Positions 59,338-64,000 of a DNA stretch of 64,000 nucleotides are shown here, one piece after another (positions within the stretch are counted from its first letter, which is position 1; every line of letters starts with the position of its first letter). The translations under genes were made by a program, and so were the position numbers. Source of the stretch: Dendrocalamus latiflorus (Eukaryota > Streptophyta > Magnoliopsida > Poales > Poaceae); assembly GCA_017311315.1 (NCBI GenBank), contig CM029663.1, positions 33,336,622 to 33,400,621 on the forward strand. Reading direction: 5' to 3'. The notes below the pieces were generated by a model, which saw nothing but the letters and a program-made list of their open reading frames with translations, searched no databases and was not told where the DNA came from.

Positions 59338-60817
59338 TGTTATATCCTTAGGTTTATATACTTCATAACTATCAGGAACTTCGGCCGATCAACACGTCTG
59401 AGCTCACACATGGACACACACAGTTGAAAAAACAGGGCAAGAACACAAGAGTCTCACGTTGCTAGAAAACTGGACAGCATTTCCTATTGCATTAGCCTCC
59501 TATTTAAAGAAAATTCTAGTCTAACTCTGGTGGTTACGTCACCCTTATTATGCACCACCACCTAGATGATCCCATGGACCCAAACCACGACGCACATACG
59601 CTAACAAAATGGAAGACGTGCTCCTGTGTGGATTGAGCATGCGTCGAGCATTTCTGACCGCTACAGAAAACACTACGACCATGACAACCATGACTACTAC
59701 AGTGGTTCTACAACCATGACCACCACGACGACTGCTATAGTGGTCATACGACCATGACATCCTTCGACTACTACAGTGATGCCACGACTGCTATAGTGAA
59801 TCTTTGACCATAATGAATGTGTTGAATTATCCAACATTCACCCTCTAATTTTTGCGGCGCTCACTTGTGATCTTGATGACGCCAATCCTTGCGCGTTGGT
59901 CCTAGAACTTGACGCGCCAGAGTGGCTTCGTAAGAATGTTCGTGAGCTGCTCCTCTGTGTGAGTATTCTCAAGGACGATCTTCCTTCCATCAATGCACTC
60001 CCGGATAAAATGAAAGCAAGTGTCGATGTGCTTGCTCCGGTCGTGGAAGATAGGATTCTTGGTCAAGGCAATGGCGGACTTGTTATCCACCTTCAGCACC
60101 GGCACGCTGGGCTCCGAGCAGAGTAGTTCGCCCATCAGTCGAGCTAGCCAAATGCCTTGACATGCTGCGGCCGTCGCGGTGATGTACTCCGCCTTGCAGG
60201 ACGATAGAGCCACCACCCTCTGCTTTTGTGATTGCTAGGCGATGGTATTGCTTCTAAGAAAGAAGAGTACTCCAGTGGTGCTTCTACGGTTGTCGACGTC
60301 GTTGGCCATATCGCAGTCACTGAATCCTAACAACAGTGGACGACTGTCTCTCTTCCTTGCGAAGCATATGTTGTGGTTGTGCGTACCGGCGATGTAGCGC
60401 GATATGTGCTTGACTGCGGCCTGGTGATCTTCATGCGGTTTCTCCATGAACCGGCTTGTATAGCCTACCACATAGGCTATGTCTGGCCGCGTGTTCACCA
60501 AATACCGGAGGTTGCCGATGATACTCCGGTACTGGGTGGCGTTTACCAGCGGGCAAGAGCTCAATTTGCTCAGCTTCAGGCAGGCTTCCATCGGTGCTTG
60601 ACAGCTGTTGCAGTCCTCCATGCCACTCTTCTCAAGCACCTTGAGCGCATAGGCCGATTGGCATAAGGAGATGCCACTTGGCCATTGGTTCACTTCGATG
60701 CCAAGATAGTAGGACAACAACCCCAGGTCGCTCATCCGAAACATCTTCTTCATCTTGGCCTTGAACTCGCAAATGTCAGCGACTTCTGTGCCGATGATGA
60801 TCATGTCATTGATGTAC
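59338..60817 (-). mobile_element. Ty1/copia element, 3' half, interrupted
   Basis: 3' LTR at 59338-59836 (minus-strand TGTTGGATAATTC...TATAACA), preceded by an AGAGGGTGAA tract. RNase H lies at 60216-59902 (SSCKAEYI, KHIDTCFHF) and the RT C-terminus at 60804-60235, with a stop between them near 60235. Family YVDD reads YIND at the edge. At 60818 it is cut by the LTR of the next element, so the 5' half should lie beyond the window. Confidence 0.82.
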
Positions 60818-61940
60818 TGATGAGGCGATGGGGTCCCGATCTTCCGATAGGATGATAACTATCGATTTTGGTGGAGATGACTCTTGCGATCCGACTACAA
60901 CCGTACGAGACGTCACTTGCGCCTTAGCAATCGCTGAACCACATCCAAGTCGTTATCAACCGTGCCAAGAACGCGGTTGACCTGACCACGAAGGTCTATT
61001 CCTGCATGCAATCGAAGAACAAGCAAGAACAAGGATAGTGAGCAACCTGAATTTGCTAGATATAAAAGTCGCACAAGGATAGTTGAGGTTCTGTAACACG
61101 AATCTGTTGGTCTAGCCGACACAAGAGAACGTGGAGTTTGCACAAGGGGCTAAACTGATCTAAACAAAACCTAAGTCCTAGAAACGGAGGCGGCGGCTCC
61201 TATATAGTGAAAACAACCAGGTGAGGCGTCCCAAAGGGTACACCCTAGGGTTACAAGGCCCATGGGCCCAAGTGGAGGTGGCGCAGCACCCTTTTGACTC
61301 GGACTCAGAAACCTACGTGAATTGTTTTGATGATTCCGGCCGGCTCGGATGGAATTTGAAGATGAGGTTGGATCCATTGGAAAGTAGACTTGATATTCTT
61401 TCCATGAAGTACAAGAACGTCCCAAACGGAGTCCGTATGAGGAAGTTATGTCCGTTTAAACTTGCACCATTGCAGCAGTCCGAATCCGATTCCAGTACGT
61501 GACCAACGTGGACTCTTTTGACGATTGCGGCCGGCTCAGATAGAATTTGAAGATGAGGTTGGATCCGTTGGAAAATAGACTTCATAAGCTTTCCATGAAG
61601 TATAAGAACGTCCCAAACGGAGTCTGTATGAGGAAGTTATGCCCGTTTGAACTTGGTACCATCGCAGCAGTCCGAGTCTGATTCCAAAACGTGTCCAACT
61701 CGAATTCGTGCTTGACTTGGTCCCAAAGTGACGTGGTGACCTCCATTATTCCTTCCATGCATGTCCAGGACTCCATATCCCTTTCCTTCATCCTTTCCCA
61801 AGTTCCTAAGCACAATTAAATCACTTGCATTAGGTAGCGGTCTATTCTTAGTAACATATGAAGGCTGAAGAAACGAATTCACCTTTAGTTCAATCTTGAT
61901 ATTGGGCGCTATTGTCGTATGTGTTTGTGGCGTGGTCACA
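60818..61940 (-). repeat. 3' LTR of a non-autonomous gypsy element
   Basis: The minus strand runs from TGTGACCACGCC at 61940 to CCTCATCA at 60818 (TG...CA). It is preceded by an AAGAAGGGGAGGATGA tract. A minus-strand TATATAGG TATA box lies near 61208-61199. A tandem duplication occupies 61278-61700. Confidence 0.7.
61278..61700. repeat. Two-copy ~230-bp tandem repeat in gypsy LTR
   Basis: 61310-61500 and 61515-61690 are closely similar. Shared strings include GAAGATGAGGTTGGATCC and AAGAACGTCCCAAACGGAGTC. Confidence 0.85.
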
Positions 61941-63707
61941 TCATCCTCCCCTTCTTGATAGAAAAACCGTCCTCGGTTTTAGCATATGTGTAGCCTCACG
62001 TATTGCATGATCTTCATCATAAATGTCGGTACATAATAACAAACGCAACAAACTCTCATTATGTAATATCATAAGTTCTTTGTCAAACAAAGTGAAACCT
62101 CTTTGAAACGAGCTCACCTTATAATTTAAGCGATGCGAAGGAACTCTTGTAATTAGGACAACAAGCATAGGAAATATGGTTGTATCCATAGGGGTCATGT
62201 CCTCATCATCCTCCCCTTCTTGAAAACAAAGCCGTCCTCGGCTTTTGATAAACTGAAAGTATGGTAACAAAGAAGCCAAGGTGTATGCATGGTATATGTA
62301 TATGTCATCCGTTTTAACGGTTCTTCGTTGTTGCACAATTAATGCTATAACACAGCAGCAATCATAAAAGCTCATTGTATTATTAACCCAAAAGTAATCA
62401 TATATGTCAATGACCAAATTAAAATTTCTCACACAGCAATTATTGCAACTAGATTTGCAAATGTAAGTGAAGCATTTATGCAATTGAAATATCTGAAGTT
62501 GTAAACTTGAAGTGGTGGCACATATGGGCGAAGCTACAACTTTTGGAATTAAGCATAGTTCATCCATATAATCATATCCCAATGGAGCAATAGCAAATTT
62601 ATCCAGCAAGGGTGAAGAGATTTGTGTGTTCTTCCATAATTCATCATCTTTATTCAGATTGTCCATACTAGATGATGCAAAAAGAGATGAACACATAGGC
62701 ATTGGATGCATACTAAATTTTACTCCCCTCTCATATTGAACAAGATTCAACACACAAGAATTGTTATCTAAAACAGCAAGCTTCAATTCATCCATGTGAT
62801 CACAAGTTATGCATATTCGATATACAAAAAATTGATTGTCTACACCATAATCTCCAATCAAATTAAACTTATACCCAGGGGTGTAGGCACTAAACAAGAA
62901 TTTCGAACATGCAAGTTCAGAAACTTTATCCATAGCACAATCCAAACTAACGGCCTCATTAAGCATGATATAGCACAATGCATCAGCAGGAGATATTCTA
63001 TCAAATACTTCCTTATGTGTAATTAATTCGACATGTGCAAAATTATGAGCATTTAGATCAGCACATGGTTCGTTCAAGTCAACACAAGGAATATCAAAAA
63101 ATTGCACTACAGCAGGTATATACTCACAAGGTTGATCTATGTCTTGTTGTAGCACCAAATCAGTACCTTTGTCATTATCGTCCTCATCAGATACTGTAGG
63201 TACCTCAAACTTCTCCTCTATTGGCATAAGATGCACCAGATCATCCTTCACCTCTTCAAGTATCTCGGTGGTATCTGTAGATGGAGTAGGAACCAAAACA
63301 ATATCAACATTTTCAATTACCTCAGGTTCCACCTCGCTTGTGACCGTGGGTGCTGGAGGTACAAAACGATGTCGTAATTTCTTTTTCATCTCCTCCCATG
63401 TGTATATATAGTGGAACTCGAGATTTGACCACCAATGTTGAACATCACCAATCAGCGCCGTCCTTGCCATGCTCATCTTCTCATAAGGATCAAGATCTTG
63501 TTTTTCAAAGTAGTTATCCATCATAGTAACCCACAAGAAGTAGTCCGACGACGTACTCTCAGCGGTGAGTGGCAAGATATATACTGGTAATTGTTTCCCT
63601 TCGAGTTCAAATCTGCCCGCGATGACATCATAATCTACCAATTTTCTCAAGCCTGTCATTGTTAGTAGAAAACAAGGAAACAAATCACAAGTAAATGTTC
63701 CTATCAA
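61941..63707 (-). CDS. Gag-like ORF of a non-autonomous gypsy element, 588 codons
   Basis: Residues about 55-118 fit a gypsy Retrotrans_gag domain (DYFLWVTMMDNYFEKQDLDP, then HWWSNLEF and KKKLRHRFVPP). An acidic linker follows (120-215), then roughly 370 residues I do not recognise, Cys- and aromatic-rich. There is no zinc knuckle, protease or RT. The frame is intact to a stop abutting the LTR tract. A possible acceptor (AATGACAG, just inside the start) and an alternative Met at residue 17 leave the true start open. The element probably depends on an autonomous partner. Confidence 0.6.
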   Translation of the reverse strand: MIGTFTCDLFPCFLLTMTGLRKLVDYDVIAGRFELEGKQLPVYILPLTAESTSSDYFLWVTMMDNYFEKQDLDPYEKMSMARTALIGDVQHWWSNLEFHYIYTWEEMKKKLRHRFVPPAPTVTSEVEPEVIENVDIVLVPTPSTDTTEILEEVKDDLVHLMPIEEKFEVPTVSDEDDNDKGTDLVLQQDIDQPCEYIPAVVQFFDIPCVDLNEPCADLNAHNFAHVELITHKEVFDRISPADALCYIMLNEAVSLDCAMDKVSELACSKFLFSAYTPGYKFNLIGDYGVDNQFFVYRICITCDHMDELKLAVLDNNSCVLNLVQYERGVKFSMHPMPMCSSLFASSSMDNLNKDDELWKNTQISSPLLDKFAIAPLGYDYMDELCLIPKVVASPICATTSSLQLQIFQLHKCFTYICKSSCNNCCVRNFNLVIDIYDYFWVNNTMSFYDCCCVIALIVQQRRTVKTDDIYIYHAYTLASLLPYFQFIKSRGRLCFQEGEDDEDMTPMDTTIFPMLVVLITRVPSHRLNYKVSSFQRGFTLFDKELMILHNESLLRLLLCTDIYDEDHAIREATHMLKPRTVFLSRRGG

Positions 63708-64000
63708 CTACTAGGATATGGAGGCATCAAATCAAGTCACGCATCTCTCAAGCTCTTACCAAATTCTTACAAGTTCTTACCAAAGCAAACAGGTGGTGCA
63801 ACCGGTGGCTGGTTCGTGATAAATCTAACTCAAGTGATGAGTAAAGCGATTGCAAGGTACAGCGAGACCTGTTCGGTTAGTAGAAAAGTGGAGCTTGGAT
63901 AGGCTATGTATTTTGTAGCAAAGGAAAATAATCAATTAATTTCAGAAATTGCACAGAATTGAATTATAGTTCGTATCTAGCACTTAGCCTATGTTGCTGA
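63708..64000 (-). other. Leader region of the non-autonomous gypsy element
   Basis: Non-coding sequence upstream of the gag-like ORF. Primer site and 5' LTR are not reached before the window ends. Confidence 0.5.

Noticed and set aside
1..64000. tRNA, rRNA or conserved miRNA genes
   Set aside because: None seen by eye; a tRNAscan and Rfam search would be needed to exclude them fully.

Overview
This window looks like gene-poor nuclear DNA from a grass (Poaceae). The evidence is grass-type genes with introns, GC-rich first exons, and a dense nest of plant transposable elements: Sirevirus, Ty1/copia, Ty3/gypsy, hAT, CACTA and Helitron. There is no prokaryotic gene organisation, and the species cannot be named from sequence alone.

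Layout. (1) 1-16030: two minus-strand Sirevirus (Ty1/copia) elements in tandem that share one LTR (961-2988). The first runs off the left edge. The second has broken gag-pol at 8418-14440, a row of five polypurine-tract motifs at 2991-4690, and a 5' LTR truncated at 16030. A 3.6-kb gypsy LTR with its primer-binding site (4713-8417) interrupts it. (2) 17281-20720: the best candidate functional host gene, probably mitoribosomal protein mL40. Its intron holds a hAT element (18128-19685) with an intact 8-bp target-site duplication and a captured fragment of an LRR-protein gene. (3) 21382-25990: isolated exons and gene fragments, all plus strand (uL10-like ribosomal protein, ARL1 GTPase, two unrecognised C-terminal exons). 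(4) 26263-30687: an Ac-like hAT element with a perfect 8-bp duplication and a broken transposase. (5) 34151-42157: the first three exons of ARP3 (actin-related protein 3). They are split by a copia element in intron 1 (34322-40803), carry a frameshift, and lack the rest of the gene. (6) 43070-44608: the 3' end of a CACTA element with a Ulp1-protease relic and a 75-bp-arm hairpin. (7) 45164-49668: a minus-strand Helitron with both termini recognisable, carrying fragments of GPN1 GTPase and importin-alpha genes. (8) 54614-59055: a CHUP1/IPGA1-like pseudogene with four in-frame stops, split by a 1.8-kb short-LTR (TRIM-like) element. (9) 59338-64000: a minus-strand copia 3' half into which a non-autonomous gypsy element has inserted. 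The gypsy element carries a 588-codon gag-like ORF and continues beyond the window.

The genes do not form a pathway. The window is mainly a record of nested insertion and gene-fragment capture. The most reusable observations are the shared-LTR Sirevirus tandem, the Helitron with two housekeeping gene fragments, the two hAT elements with perfect duplications, the long hairpin inside the CACTA end, and the gag-like ORF with a long unrecognised C-terminal region.
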